Assembly: GCA_019753235.1 (NCBI GenBank)
Contig: JAIELF010000017.1
Coordinates: forward strand, 1-64,000
DNA length: 64,000 bases
Source of the DNA: a bacterium
GTDB taxonomy: Bacteria; Planctomycetota; Planctomycetia; Kolteriales; Kolteriaceae
Direction of reading: 5' to 3'
The notes beneath the pieces were generated by a model. It ran no database searches. It saw only the letters and a program-made list of their open reading frames with translations, and had not been told where the DNA came from. A program made the position numbers and the translations under genes. Positions 18,649 through 28,275 of the stretch are shown here, piece after piece; within the stretch, counting starts at the first letter, position 1, and the number at the start of each line of letters is the position of its first letter.

Positions 18649-18665
18649 GGGCACGGGCCATGCCG
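18649..18665. promoter_or_regulatory. candidate sigma-54 -24/-12 element (quasi-palindromic)
   Basis: Bases GGGCAC, five spacer bases, then ATGC on the plus strand fit GG-N10-GC of sigma-54 promoters. Because the site is nearly palindromic, the minus strand (CGGCAT, five bases, GTGC) fits too and would start transcription about 75-80 nt before sbp. It lies in the 259-bp gap between sbp and a gene for a sigma-54 activator, which adds weight. The match is short and could equally be an operator or chance. Confidence 0.35.
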
Positions 18666-18820
18666 AGCTTAAGGCGAGGGGTGTGAAATCAACGCAAGGC
18701 TATGCCGTCAAGCCACTTAAGGCCGATTGCCAGAAAAGATCAGGCAGGGAGGTAGTCTCGATCTCCAAAAACTATTAAATAGCACGGATAGCAAGACTAT
18801 GTAACGGGATTATATCACGG

Positions 18821-20380
18821 ATGCTCCGCCTCGAAGAACTTGAGCTGACCCTCTGGCGAGAAGCGTGTCGGCACATCGAGATCGGTGAAGCGGCCGAGCG
18901 ATTCGCGGCAACTCTCCGGGAACACTTTCCCCTCGATTATCTTCTGCTCTGCCGGGTCGACCCCGATCAAGATCGGCCGGAGATCGCTGCCGTCGCCCCG
19001 AAACCGTCGGTAATGGCCGAGCCCCTCTTCGCGAAGACCGACCCCCGAGGCGTCGAACGTCTCCGCAAATGGATCCGACGCGGGCTGCCGATGCGGGTGG
19101 GGGCAATGGCACGACCTGCTTCGAGCGGACATCCTTTAAACCTGACACCGCTTGGGCTGACCGAGAAACTTCTCGTACCCCTGCAAGGAGAGCATGGCTC
19201 GGTTGGTCTGGCCATCTTGGTGGCCATGCCAGGCAGAGAGTTCACGCTCCGGCATGAGGATCAATCGAAAGTCTTGCAAGAGCCCATGTCCGTCGCGCTC
19301 GACAATGATCGTCGGCTGCACGAACTCCGTTCGCTTCGCGCGACGGCCGAGGCTGATCGACTCTCGCTTCTTTCACGGCTAGGCCGAACCGTTCTGAGTG
19401 ACACCATCGTTGGTGAAAGCTCTGGGTTGCGTCATGTGATGCAACGAGTGCAGATGATTCAAAGGTCTGATGTCCCCACACTTATTCTTGGTGAGACCGG
19501 GACCGGCAAAGAACTCGTCGCACGGTTCCTTCATCAGCACAGCCATCGGCACGCGGCCCCATTTATTCGTGTCAACTGTGGCGCGATCCCATCTGAATTG
19601 ATCGATTCGCAGTTGTTCGGTCACGAGAGAGGAAGCTTTACCGGTGCTACCGACTCTCGGTCCGGGTGGTTCGAAAGGGCCGACCGAGGAACACTCTTTC
19701 TAGACGAAATCGGCGAACTCCCCCTCGATGCACAGGTTCGACTCTTGCGTGTGTTGCAAGATGGCATCATCGAAAGAGTCGGGGGAACTGACTCGATTCA
19801 CGTCGACGTTCGGATAGTGGCGGCGACACACCGAGACCTCAGTCAAATGGTCCGCGAAGGAAGCTTCCGCGAGGACCTTTGGTACCGCATCGCGGTCTTC
19901 CCTATTTTGCTTCCTCCGTTGAGACAGCGACGCGAAGATATCGGCCCGCTGGCCGAGCATTTCGCGCAGAAGGCGGCCGCCCGCTTTGGTCTGCCAGCGG
20001 TCAAGCCCCAACCGACGGATTTGAATCTGCTCGAAGGTTATGATTGGCCGGGAAACATTCGCGAACTCGCCACGGTTATCGATCGCGCCGCCATCCTTGG
20101 AGAAGGTCGATCGCTTGAGATCACCAAAGCCTTAGGTCTTGCAGAACCTTTTCCATCGATCCCCAGGGAGACCTCAACGCCGCGATTGGAAAGTGTCGGG
20201 TTGGAAGAGACGCTCGATCAAGTGATGAAGCGGCACATCGAGAACGTCCTTCGCGTGACCCGTGGAAAAGTGGAAGGTAAGAAAGGGGCGGCCCAGCGTC
20301 TAGACATCAATCCGCACACTCTTCGTGCCCGTATGCGCAAGCTCGGAATCCAATGGTCAACATTCCGCGACGATGCATAG
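18821..20380 (+). CDS. sigma-54-dependent transcriptional activator with GAF-like sensor
   Basis: Residues 1-175 form a GAF-like sensor region. A short linker leads to the AAA+ core (about 197-420) with Walker A GETGTGKE (224-231), the sigma-54 contact loop GSFTGA (271-276; GAFTGA with Ala to Ser), Walker [13 protein letters not shown] and the R-finger region FREDLWYRI. The C-terminal Fis-type helix-turn-helix (about 468-513) reads [25 protein letters not shown], as in NorR/FhlA-type regulators. There is no receiver domain, so control is by ligand or a partner. No ribosome-binding site is clear before the ATG. It is divergent from the sulfate operon, which may be its target. Confidence 0.92.
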   Translation: MLRLEELELTLWREACRHIEIGEAAERFAATLREHFPLDYLLLCRVDPDQDRPEIAAVAPKPSVMAEPLFAKTDPRGVERLRKWIRRGLPMRVGAMARPASSGHPLNLTPLGLTEKLLVPLQGEHGSVGLAILVAMPGREFTLRHEDQSKVLQEPMSVALDNDRRLHELRSLRATAEADRLSLLSRLGRTVLSDTIVGESSGLRHVMQRVQMIQRSDVPTLILGETGTGKELVARFLHQHSHRHAAPFIRVNCGAIPSELIDSQLFGHERGSFTGATDSRSGWFERADRGTLFLDEIGELPLDAQVRLLRVLQDGIIERVGGTDSIHVDVRIVAATHRDLSQMVREGSFREDLWYRIAVFPILLPPLRQRREDIGPLAEHFAQKAAARFGLPAVKPQPTDLNLLEGYDWPGNIRELATVIDRAAILGEGRSLEITKALGLAEPFPSIPRETSTPRLESVGLEETLDQVMKRHIENVLRVTRGKVEGKKGAAQRLDINPHTLRARMRKLGIQWSTFRDDA

Positions 20381-20693
20381 CGCGGATGCATTTTGATGTT
20401 TCGAAAGAAACAACCATTACAGAAACGTCCAATGCGGCCGTCTCATTGGCAAGCTCGTCCCCTTTTTCGCTGCGTACAAGCTCGGTTTCTGTTCATTTGC
20501 TGGAACGTCCGATGATGGTTACCCAGCGTGATTTCTGTCGTCAATGGCTCATTTCGAAACAATTAGTAACCCAACGGAGACATACTCACACAGAATCAAT
20601 TAGTCCGGAGAAAGGTGATGAGATCGCCCAGCACATCCTCGAATTCTTCGACCGCCGACCGATCAAGGACTGAGCGAGACTATACCTAGTCCG
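20381..20693. other. 313-bp non-coding stretch
   Basis: This lies between the 3' end of the sigma-54 activator gene and the convergent deacetylase gene. It is noticeably more AT-rich than its surroundings. The only local structure seen is a 5-bp stem with a GAAA tetraloop at 20398-20411, about 18 nt after the activator stop, without a U-tract. A plus-strand frame ends at 20673 but lacks a ribosome-binding site and family resemblance. Confidence 0.4.
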
Positions 20694-21677
20694 CTATTTG
20701 TTGCTGCCAAACTTCTCTTGGAAACGTTTGGCAAGCTCCTTGAAATTGGTTTGGACGATTCCTTTGTCGGCAAAATACTTCACGACATCGGGATCGCCCC
20801 ACATCGTCGACTCCCAGCTTCGCATCTGCCAAGTCCCAGTGATCTCCTTCGATGAGATCGATTCGACCTGCGGATGAAAAATGATCTCGGTGATACCAGG
20901 CTCCAACGACTCAATCAGCGCGAGGGTTTGAGCCTTCTTCTCGTCATAGCTCTTCGCCTGACCGAGGACGTAAAAGTCATCGATCTTCGGTCCCTGATGA
21001 TTCTCCATCAACTCCACATGCCGAGCCGTGATCGGCGTCCCCTCCTTTCGCAACCGAGCGATAAGCTTCTCCGAAGGGGCCGGCACGAACGCGGGAATCC
21101 CGGTTTCCTTGGAAACCTTTAAATAGGCCTCAATGAATTCGGGCTTCGCAAAGCACGCCCCCATATGGCTATCCATATGCGTGGGCTGGATCCCCAGTGA
21201 CACCACCTTGTCAAGCTGAGCGCGGATCTCCGCTTCGACCTCTTCTCCTTTGGCTCGCAGAGCCGTCACCACGACCGAATTGTGGAGAAAACCCTGTTTG
21301 TCCATCAGGCCCGGCACTTTCGTTCGATCGGCCACGGGGGCCCAACGGTAATACTTCCACTCCGCATTGAGAGCAACATGCAACCCGACATCATGACTGG
21401 GATTCTCCTTTGCCCACGCAACAAACTCCGCGACCCAAGGGCATGGCGCCATCACGGAACACGATTGGTAATGACCTTTCGACAAACCCTCCTTGGCCGC
21501 AACGCTCGTTTCGTAACACATCCCAATATCGTCGGCATGCAAAAGAAGAACCTTCTGTCCCGCGGGATACCCTAGCTTCTCCCCCCAAGTCTCGGCTTCC
21601 GATCGCGACGCAAACGTCGATGTCCCGATGAGCAACCCAGCTATCAGTGCCACTCGATTTCCACGGTGTATCAGCAT
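20694..21677 (-). CDS. YdjC/ChbG family carbohydrate deacetylase, exported
   Basis: After a signal peptide (LIAGLLIGTSTFASRSEA, about 11-28), the protein shows the YdjC-fold metal motif LLHADDIGMC (about 45-54), HDVGLHVALN (about 95-104) and PTHMDSHMG (about 166-174), whose Asp and His residues bind the metal. ChbG removes acetyl groups from chitooligosaccharides; close planctomycete relatives are annotated as polysaccharide deacetylases. It probably acts in the periplasm on amino sugars. The C-terminal domain of about 100 residues includes TEIIFHPQVES. No sugar operon adjoins. Confidence 0.85.
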   Translation of the reverse strand: MLIHRGNRVALIAGLLIGTSTFASRSEAETWGEKLGYPAGQKVLLLHADDIGMCYETSVAAKEGLSKGHYQSCSVMAPCPWVAEFVAWAKENPSHDVGLHVALNAEWKYYRWAPVADRTKVPGLMDKQGFLHNSVVVTALRAKGEEVEAEIRAQLDKVVSLGIQPTHMDSHMGACFAKPEFIEAYLKVSKETGIPAFVPAPSEKLIARLRKEGTPITARHVELMENHQGPKIDDFYVLGQAKSYDEKKAQTLALIESLEPGITEIIFHPQVESISSKEITGTWQMRSWESTMWGDPDVVKYFADKGIVQTNFKELAKRFQEKFGSNK

Positions 21678-21881
21678 TCTCGAAACGCTCCTCTTTCATC
21701 AGAACGATGCAGATCGGCCACAGGTCAGCAACCAGCCGCTTATGTTGCCAACAACGGAACCCAAATCCAAGTCCCGTGCCGACCGATTTTCCCCTCGGCC
21801 AATTGATAAACCGCGAGCGAGGGAATACCCTACTCAAGAGTTGATATCCCAAACGGACCCGCCCCCGAGACGAGGTTCTTC

Positions 21882-24263
21882 ATGCGCCGCTACCTCATGA
21901 TCGCGCTTCTATCGACACTCCCCCTGCGTGTCGTTGGACAAGCAGTCACCAATGAGAAGTACGGCCAACTCGACAAGTTTCGCCAACTGGAGGAGATTCT
22001 CCCCACGCCCAGCGACGTTCGAACCGCGTCCGGACGTCCGGGCCATGAGTATTGGCAACAAAACGCTGACTACGAGATTGATGTCGAACTTGATGACAAG
22101 ACACAGTCGATCCTTGGCAGCGAAGCCATCGCCTACACCAATCAGTCTCCTGATCCGCTCAACTACCTTTGGCTCCAGTTGGACACGAACATCTTCGCCA
22201 AAGACTCGGACGCTCATCTCTCGTCGACGGCTCCGGATCTCACGAAGACGGAAATGAAGGCGATGGAGGGACTGCTTCTGCAACAGGTCTTCGATGGCGG
22301 GATCAAGATCACGCATGTGAACGACGATCTTGGCAATCCACTCCCTTACTCGATCGTCAAGACGATGATGCGCATTGATCTGCCCAAGCCCCTGGTAAAA
22401 GGGGAGTCAGTCAAAATATCGATCGGATGGAATTACAAAATCAATGACGCAAAACTGATCATGGCGCGAACCGGCTTTGAATACTTTGATCGTGATAAGA
22501 ACTACATCTACGAGATCGCTCACTGGTTTCCGCGAATGGCCGCGTACACCGACACAAGTGGTTGGCAGCATAAACAGTACCTAGGCCAAGGGGAGTTCAC
22601 CCTCGAGTTTGGCAATTATCTCGTCCGCATCACTGTACCGGACGACCATGTGGTCGGCGCGACGGGTGTCTTACTCAACCAAGAAGAAGTTCTTTCACCG
22701 CTGCAAATTCAGCGATTAGACCAGGCAAGATCCGCAAGTAAACCAACCTTCATTGTTACCCCAGAAGAAGCCAAGACGAACGAATCTCACCTGCCGGTCG
22801 GCAAGAAAACGTGGATTTACAAGGCTGACGATGTTCGCGACTTCGCATTCGCCTCCTCTCGCAAATTCATCTGGGACGCGCAGCTGCACCGGGTGGAGGG
22901 AAACGAGGTGATGGCGATGTCTCTTTATCCCAATGAGGCAGAGCCTCTTTGGAGTAAGTATTCGACTCATGCGATCATTCATACACTCGATGTTTATTCT
23001 AAATACACCTTCCGATATCCTTATCCGACGGCGATCTCCGTTAATGGGCCAGTGGGGGGCATGGAATACCCCATGATTTGCTTCAACGGTCCCCGCCCTG
23101 AAGAGGATAAAACTTATTCGAAGAGGACAAAGTACGGTTTGATTAGTGTGATTATTCATGAGGTCGGCCATAATTTCTTCCCGATGATCGTCAATTCGGA
23201 CGAACGGCAATGGACTTGGATGGATGAGGGAATCAATACCTTTCTTCAGTATCTCGCCGAGCAGGAGTGGGAAGAAGGATATCCCTCGTTTCGCGGGAAT
23301 CCGAAGGACATCGTGGAATACATGAAAAGCACCCATCAGGTACCCATCATGACGAACTCAGAATCGATTCTTCAGTTTGGCAACAACGCTTACGCAAAAC
23401 CCGCGACGGCGCTCAATATTCTGCGAGAGACCGTGCTGGGCCGAGAACTGTTCGATTTTGCGTTTAAAGAGTACGCTCGACGATGGATGTTCAAACGTCC
23501 GCAGCCGGCCGACCTTTTTCGAACCATCGAGGATGCGTCCGGGGTCGATCTCGACTGGTTTTGGCATGGCTGGTTCTACACCACTGATCACGTTGATATC
23601 TCGTTGGACGATGTTCGGCTCTTCTCACCGAGTACGGAAGATCCTGATATCGATAAGGCAAAGGAGAGAAAGGAGCGGGACGCGCAGCCGATCACCAAGT
23701 CGGATGAGAGAAACAAAGCGATTCCGAAGCGAGTCGAGCAGTTTCCGGAGTTGAAGGATTTCTTCAATGACTATGACAAGCTGAATGTAAGTGAGAAGGA
23801 CCGCAAGGCATATGAGAAGTTCGTAGCGGGGTTGACCGACAAAGAGAAGCAACTCCTCAAGAGTAGTCAGTATTTCTATTTCCTTGATTTCTCCAATCGC
23901 GGCGGCTTGGTGATGCCGATCTTGCTGAAGATCAGCTATGCCGATGGAAGTAGCGAAGAGTGGCGAGCACCTGCCGAGATCTGGCGATACAATCACCGAA
24001 AAGTCTCGAAGCTGCTTGTACGCGATAAAGAGATTCAGTCGATCGAACTGGATCCACATTTGGAAACGGCGGATACGGAGAGGTCGAACAATCACTTTCC
24101 GCGCAAGATAGTTCCATCCCGATTCAAGCTCTTTAAGGAGGAGAAGATGCGGAACGAAATGCAGGAATCTCAAACTCCTTCTGAGCCGATGCCGGATCCT
24201 GCACCGGCCACTCCTGAGAAAGTTGATTCAGAGATAGAATCGGTGAAAGAGACTGGCTCGTGA
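21882..24263 (+). CDS. exported M1 family metallopeptidase
   Basis: This 793-aa protein has a signal peptide (MIALLSTLPLRVVGQA) and an M1-type catalytic domain with the zinc motif HEVGHN (H426, E427, H430) and the third ligand E449 in WMDEG, 18 residues after H430 as in gluzincins. The family exopeptidase motif is present as GPVGGMEYPMICF. Beta-sandwich segments precede the catalytic domain. The C-terminal 200 residues include a charged region (about 585-650) and end Pro/Glu-rich. It is a periplasmic or surface peptidase. Its stop overlaps the GTG of the DUF6702-like gene. Confidence 0.9.
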   Translation: MRRYLMIALLSTLPLRVVGQAVTNEKYGQLDKFRQLEEILPTPSDVRTASGRPGHEYWQQNADYEIDVELDDKTQSILGSEAIAYTNQSPDPLNYLWLQLDTNIFAKDSDAHLSSTAPDLTKTEMKAMEGLLLQQVFDGGIKITHVNDDLGNPLPYSIVKTMMRIDLPKPLVKGESVKISIGWNYKINDAKLIMARTGFEYFDRDKNYIYEIAHWFPRMAAYTDTSGWQHKQYLGQGEFTLEFGNYLVRITVPDDHVVGATGVLLNQEEVLSPLQIQRLDQARSASKPTFIVTPEEAKTNESHLPVGKKTWIYKADDVRDFAFASSRKFIWDAQLHRVEGNEVMAMSLYPNEAEPLWSKYSTHAIIHTLDVYSKYTFRYPYPTAISVNGPVGGMEYPMICFNGPRPEEDKTYSKRTKYGLISVIIHEVGHNFFPMIVNSDERQWTWMDEGINTFLQYLAEQEWEEGYPSFRGNPKDIVEYMKSTHQVPIMTNSESILQFGNNAYAKPATALNILRETVLGRELFDFAFKEYARRWMFKRPQPADLFRTIEDASGVDLDWFWHGWFYTTDHVDISLDDVRLFSPSTEDPDIDKAKERKERDAQPITKSDERNKAIPKRVEQFPELKDFFNDYDKLNVSEKDRKAYEKFVAGLTDKEKQLLKSSQYFYFLDFSNRGGLVMPILLKISYADGSSEEWRAPAEIWRYNHRKVSKLLVRDKEIQSIELDPHLETADTERSNNHFPRKIVPSRFKLFKEEKMRNEMQESQTPSEPMPDPAPATPEKVDSEIESVKETGS

Positions 24264-24823
24264 GGTGGATTCATTTCTATCCCTCTGTTTTCGTATTGAT
24301 GCTGGCCGCGCGGACGGAAGCTCATCCGTTCGCGGTAACCTTGGCGGAAGTCGAGTTCAACCGCGAAACGGAGTCGTTCGAGGTGGCACTCCGTATTCAT
24401 CCGGAATCACTAGGCCGCGCGCTACAGGAGCATCGTCGAGAGTATTACTTGGATGCCGACCCACCGAGATCGAGACAGGAGTTACTGATTCGATACTTTG
24501 AAAGCCATTTTCGATTGACCGCGGCATCGGCGAAGGATGACGATCGGAAGCGGACGCCGACCTATCGGTGGGTGGGGGAGCAAGAGGAGCGAGGTTGGTG
24601 CTGGGTCTTTTTCGAGATTCCCTGGCGGCAGTCGACCGATCGGCTTTACGTCCGCTCGTCGGTCCTTTGTGATGTCTATCCCGAGCAGATCAATACGGTC
24701 CTTTTTCATCGCGATGATGGCTCCGCCACTTGTACTCTCCGTCAAACACAACTGGAATCGGTTGTCCGATGGCGGGCAGAAGATCCACGAGCGGCGCGTA
24801 AACAGCCTCAACTAAGGTTCTGA
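24260..24823 (+). CDS. DUF6702-like exported protein
   Basis: The 187-aa product has an N-terminal hydrophobic signal (FYPSVFVLMLAARTEAHPFAVTLAEVEFN) with the AHPF-x-VT-x-x-EVEFN segment of DUF6702. A W-rich core (GWCWVFFEIPWRQSTDRLYVRSSVLCDVYPEQINTVLFH) ends in a motif typical of that family. Function is unknown. The GTG start overlaps the stop of the M1 peptidase (GTGA), so the two are translated together and probably act together outside the cytoplasm. Its last 12 bases overlap the convergent kinase gene. Confidence 0.7.
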   Translation: MRWIHFYPSVFVLMLAARTEAHPFAVTLAEVEFNRETESFEVALRIHPESLGRALQEHRREYYLDADPPRSRQELLIRYFESHFRLTAASAKDDDRKRTPTYRWVGEQEERGWCWVFFEIPWRQSTDRLYVRSSVLCDVYPEQINTVLFHRDDGSATCTLRQTQLESVVRWRAEDPRAARKQPQLRF

Positions 24824-26986
24824 TCGGCTCGGTTCGACCAGCGATGGCGGACTGATGTTCTCGGGGAGTATTGGTGATGACTCTCGGGAGGTTAGCAGAG
24901 GATTCGCGGTCATCGTTGGTCGCGTCGACCGTCTCCGATTAGACGCGTTGGCGATGATACGGAGCAATCCAGGTACGTCGATGGGTTTGGTGATAAAGTC
25001 ATCACAGCCGGCTTCCAGGCATTTCTTTCGATCATCGGACATTGCGTGTGCCGTCACGGCGATGATGCTTTCCTGATAATTCATTTGTCGCAGTCCCCGA
25101 GTTGCTTCGTATCCATCTAATATTGGCATTTGCATGTCCATCAGAACCACATCAAATGGATGGCCCGACTTCCAATGTTCCATGACGGTTTGGACTGCCT
25201 CCTGGCCGTTATCGACTATCGTAACGTCTGCTTTCGCTTTCTTTCGAAGGATGTATGCGATAAGTCTTTGATTGTCGATACCATCCTCGGCAAGCAGAAT
25301 CTTTAGGTGTTCCGGCAACTCTATACTTGTCGCTGGCGGAGGCATTTCTGGTTTGATTGCTTCCGTGATGAGCGGGACGCCGCTCAGCGACTCCAAAGGA
25401 ATGCAAATGGTGAATCGTGACCCGTGATCGAGAATACTCTCGACGCGGATGCTTCCCCCCATAGACTCTGTAAGCCGTTTTGAGATCGTCAAGCCAAGTC
25501 CTGTTCCGCCAAACCTTCTTCGGGTCGAGTTATCTCCTTGGACAAACGGATTGAAGATTCTCTGGATCTGCTCGTTTGACATCCCGACGCCTGTATCTTC
25601 CACTGAGACTTCCCAACGTGGTCGACTTCCACGAGTGCCTCTCAGACGACTTACAATGCGAACACTGCCGACTTGAGTGAACTTGATCGCATTCGAACCG
25701 ATATTCAAAAGAATTTGTCGAAGACGAGTTGGATCGACGGGGAGAGTCGCAGGCAGTGCCGACTGATGAATCAATTCAACGGTGATCCCCTTTGCAAGAG
25801 CGCGGGGTGTCAGCATTTCCAGCACGTCACGAAGGAGATGGTGAGGGGAGACGGGAAGAATTTCGAGGTCAACTCTCCCTGCTTCGAGTTTTGAAAGGTC
25901 GAGGATATCGTTAATGAGGCGAAGAAGATATTCGCCATTGCGAGAGACCGCGTCCAGATGCTCTGCGAGATCGGGGCGATTTGCTGTCTGGACAATCTCT
26001 TCTCGGACGACTTCGGTCAGTCCAAGGATGGCGGTGATTGGTGTGCGAATCTCATGACTCATGTTCGCGAGGAATTGGCTTTTGGTGCTGTTGGCACTCT
26101 CGGCCGCGATCTGCGCTCTTTCCAAGTCTTGTGTTCTCAGGGAGAGTTCGATTGCTTGTCGTTCAATATGGGAGCGTGCTTCTTCGATCTCGGACATGTA
26201 TCGTTTGAGTTCGGTGATATCTCTGGAAATGGACGATGCGCCAATCACTTGTCCGGTAGCATCAAGGATGGGTGAAATGCTTAAAGAAACGTCGATTCTT
26301 CGGCCGGAACGTGCGAGCCGAACAGTATCGAGACGGACCAGTCTCTTTTCGGTCAACAGTTTGTTGAGTATGAGTTCTAATTCGGGAAGGTTTTCTTCTG
26401 GAATGATCGTGGAGATATGTTTGCCGATCATTTCCTCGGCCGAGTATCCGTAGAGAGATTCTGCACTATTGTTCCAGCTGACGATTCGGCCTTGGAGATC
26501 CTTACCGATAATGGCATCGACGCTGGATTCGACCAGCGAGGCAAGAAATGCCTGCATTCGCTCGGACTTCTTCTTATCCGACAGATCGCGAACGATGCCC
26601 GTGAAGGTTCGCTCGTCGCCGATGCAGACTTCGCTGACCGACAAATCGATCGGAAACTCCTCGCCGTTCTGTCGTCGTCCGATGGTCTCGCGACCGATGC
26701 CAATCACCCGAGCTTTCCCATTGCTGAGATAGGATCGAAGGTAATGGTCGTGTTCGTTGGCGTACGGTGACGGCATGAGTCGAGCGACATTCGTGCCGAT
26801 CATTTCTTCGGGCGAGTACCCGAACATTCTGTGGGCCGCGGAATTGTACGAGAGAACGATGCCGGTGGAGCTGATGCTGATGATGGCGTCGGCGGCCGTG
26901 CGGAGAATCGCACTTGTCTGTGCCTCGGCCTGCTCCAGTGCTCGTTCGATGTCGCGCACCAGCGACTTGATGTTGTAAGACGACAT
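24812..26986 (-). CDS. PAS-PAS hybrid sensor histidine kinase with receiver domain
   Basis: Counting from the ATG at 26986 (724 aa), the order is: PAS 1 (about 23-140, with MFGYSPEEMIGTN), PAS 2 (about 145-265, LYGYSAEEMIGKH), a coiled coil (about 270-300), HisKA with phospho-His311 in NMSHEIRTP, HATPase_c with N box NIGSNAIKF and G boxes VEDTGVGMS and GGTGLGLTI, and a receiver domain (about 575-690) with acceptor Asp in VLMDMQMP and Lys in ITKPID. It has no membrane segment, so it is a cytoplasmic hybrid kinase. A TTG 99 nt upstream is possible but has no ribosome-binding site. No histidine phosphotransferase or output gene adjoins. Confidence 0.92.
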   Translation of the reverse strand: MSSYNIKSLVRDIERALEQAEAQTSAILRTAADAIISISSTGIVLSYNSAAHRMFGYSPEEMIGTNVARLMPSPYANEHDHYLRSYLSNGKARVIGIGRETIGRRQNGEEFPIDLSVSEVCIGDERTFTGIVRDLSDKKKSERMQAFLASLVESSVDAIIGKDLQGRIVSWNNSAESLYGYSAEEMIGKHISTIIPEENLPELELILNKLLTEKRLVRLDTVRLARSGRRIDVSLSISPILDATGQVIGASSISRDITELKRYMSEIEEARSHIERQAIELSLRTQDLERAQIAAESANSTKSQFLANMSHEIRTPITAILGLTEVVREEIVQTANRPDLAEHLDAVSRNGEYLLRLINDILDLSKLEAGRVDLEILPVSPHHLLRDVLEMLTPRALAKGITVELIHQSALPATLPVDPTRLRQILLNIGSNAIKFTQVGSVRIVSRLRGTRGSRPRWEVSVEDTGVGMSNEQIQRIFNPFVQGDNSTRRRFGGTGLGLTISKRLTESMGGSIRVESILDHGSRFTICIPLESLSGVPLITEAIKPEMPPPATSIELPEHLKILLAEDGIDNQRLIAYILRKKAKADVTIVDNGQEAVQTVMEHWKSGHPFDVVLMDMQMPILDGYEATRGLRQMNYQESIIAVTAHAMSDDRKKCLEAGCDDFITKPIDVPGLLRIIANASNRRRSTRPTMTANPLLTSRESSPILPENISPPSLVEPSRSEP

Positions 26987-27275
26987 GGTGGCACCGCGTT
27001 GGGTAACGACTTGATCAATCGGGTCACCGAGGAATGAGTGGGGCGGCTGCACTCCTTTCGGATCGCTAAACGTGTGAGCGATCAAAAGGAACGATAGCTC
27101 ATGAACGGGAACTGTTCGGGTGATGGAAGAGGTGAATTCACGGATCGCACGGCGTCATAAACCGCACGAAAATCAGAGGACGGAGATTCTCTGTTTTCGG
27201 GGATTTCTGCCGATCGTTCTTTCTGGCATTTCTTCGTTTTCATTCCTTCAAGGCTGAACCAGCGAGAGAATCCCG

Positions 27276-28244
27276 CTAGCGCGCCGGCGGCGAGCCGTCT
27301 GGCTCATATCGATAAATGCGCTCGAGCTGATCGAGGTTCTGATTCATGGCAGAAAGAAAATCGATCGGTTCTCCCTCGGGTCGCCCTGCGAGAGGATCAA
27401 AGACGACCGTTTGGATTCCCAATGCGGTAAGCCGCTGGGCGGTTTCGTCGCGCGGCGGTCCTTCCCAAATCATCCATCGGGCGGCATGGGTTGTCAGCAG
27501 ATCACTGAGTTCTTTCCAACCCTCCTCGGCAGGTACTTCGTCGGGTTCCCAATGAACACTTTTGAGGTTCCAACCACCATGGCGAGCGAGGTAATCATAA
27601 ACCGGATGCGACGCTAAGAGAGGTTCACTCCTATGGGCGACCATTTTTTGAAAACGATCGCGAAGTTTGGTGAGATCTACTTCGAGAGCGAGTCGCCTGG
27701 ATTCGATCTCGGTCTGTCGATCTGGTCGTTGCTTGGTGATTCCCTCGGCAATTGTTTTGGATTGCTCGATGGCCTGGTCGAAATCGAGCCAAGTAAATGA
27801 AGCGAGGCCTGCATGGGAATGCTCGCCTTCGGGACCGTGACTATGAACGATCGCATCCTCAGGGTAAAGGAAACGTCCTTTGAATGGCCGGGATGCATCA
27901 ATGACTTTGGAGGGAGCCAGCGTGATCTTTTTGGACCAATTCGAATAATCGGCCCCGTTGAGAACGACGAGATCGGCGGCCTGAATGGCTTCGATGTCGA
28001 CGGTGGTTGGTTTCCAATAGGCGGGATCGCGACCGGCAGGCACGGGAAAAATCACCTTGGCCAGGGGGCCTGCGATGCGCGTCGTGAAGTACTCCATGGG
28101 AAAGTTATCGACGTAAATCAGAAGCGGCTCGGCAGGCTTGGAGAGATTGTCGCCTGGAACATTTCGGCCACATCCGAAGAGGATGACCACTCCCATCAGC
28201 ATCAGTAAGCGTGTTGCGTCATAAATCCACCGGACCAAGGTCAT
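27276..28244 (-). CDS. ZnuA-like metal-binding lipoprotein (metal ABC substrate-binding)
   Basis: A lipobox LFGC puts the lipidated Cys at residue 25. The rest follows cluster A-I metal-binding proteins: IYVDNFPMEYFTTRIAG, an AADLVVLNGADYSNW segment, and a His-rich loop HSHGPEGEHSHAG (about 136-148) typical of zinc-specific ZnuA. The LLASHPVYDYLARHGGWNL segment supplies a late His ligand. Start: ATG at 28244 with GAGGAG 6 nt upstream. Unlike normal znu loci, the neighbouring ABC genes encode an FtsX-type permease and a LolD-type ATPase, not ZnuB/ZnuC. Zinc is the likely metal; manganese is less likely given the His loop. Confidence 0.85.
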   Translation of the reverse strand: MTLVRWIYDATRLLMLMGVVILFGCGRNVPGDNLSKPAEPLLIYVDNFPMEYFTTRIAGPLAKVIFPVPAGRDPAYWKPTTVDIEAIQAADLVVLNGADYSNWSKKITLAPSKVIDASRPFKGRFLYPEDAIVHSHGPEGEHSHAGLASFTWLDFDQAIEQSKTIAEGITKQRPDRQTEIESRRLALEVDLTKLRDRFQKMVAHRSEPLLASHPVYDYLARHGGWNLKSVHWEPDEVPAEEGWKELSDLLTTHAARWMIWEGPPRDETAQRLTALGIQTVVFDPLAGRPEGEPIDFLSAMNQNLDQLERIYRYEPDGSPPAR

Positions 28245-28275
28245 CTTTTGCTCCTCTTTGTACATGATGGATTTT

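Noticed and set aside
20353..20673. A plus-strand frame after the sigma-54 activator, ending EFFDRRPIKD
   Set aside because: There is no ribosome-binding site at any start, and no domain or family resemblance.
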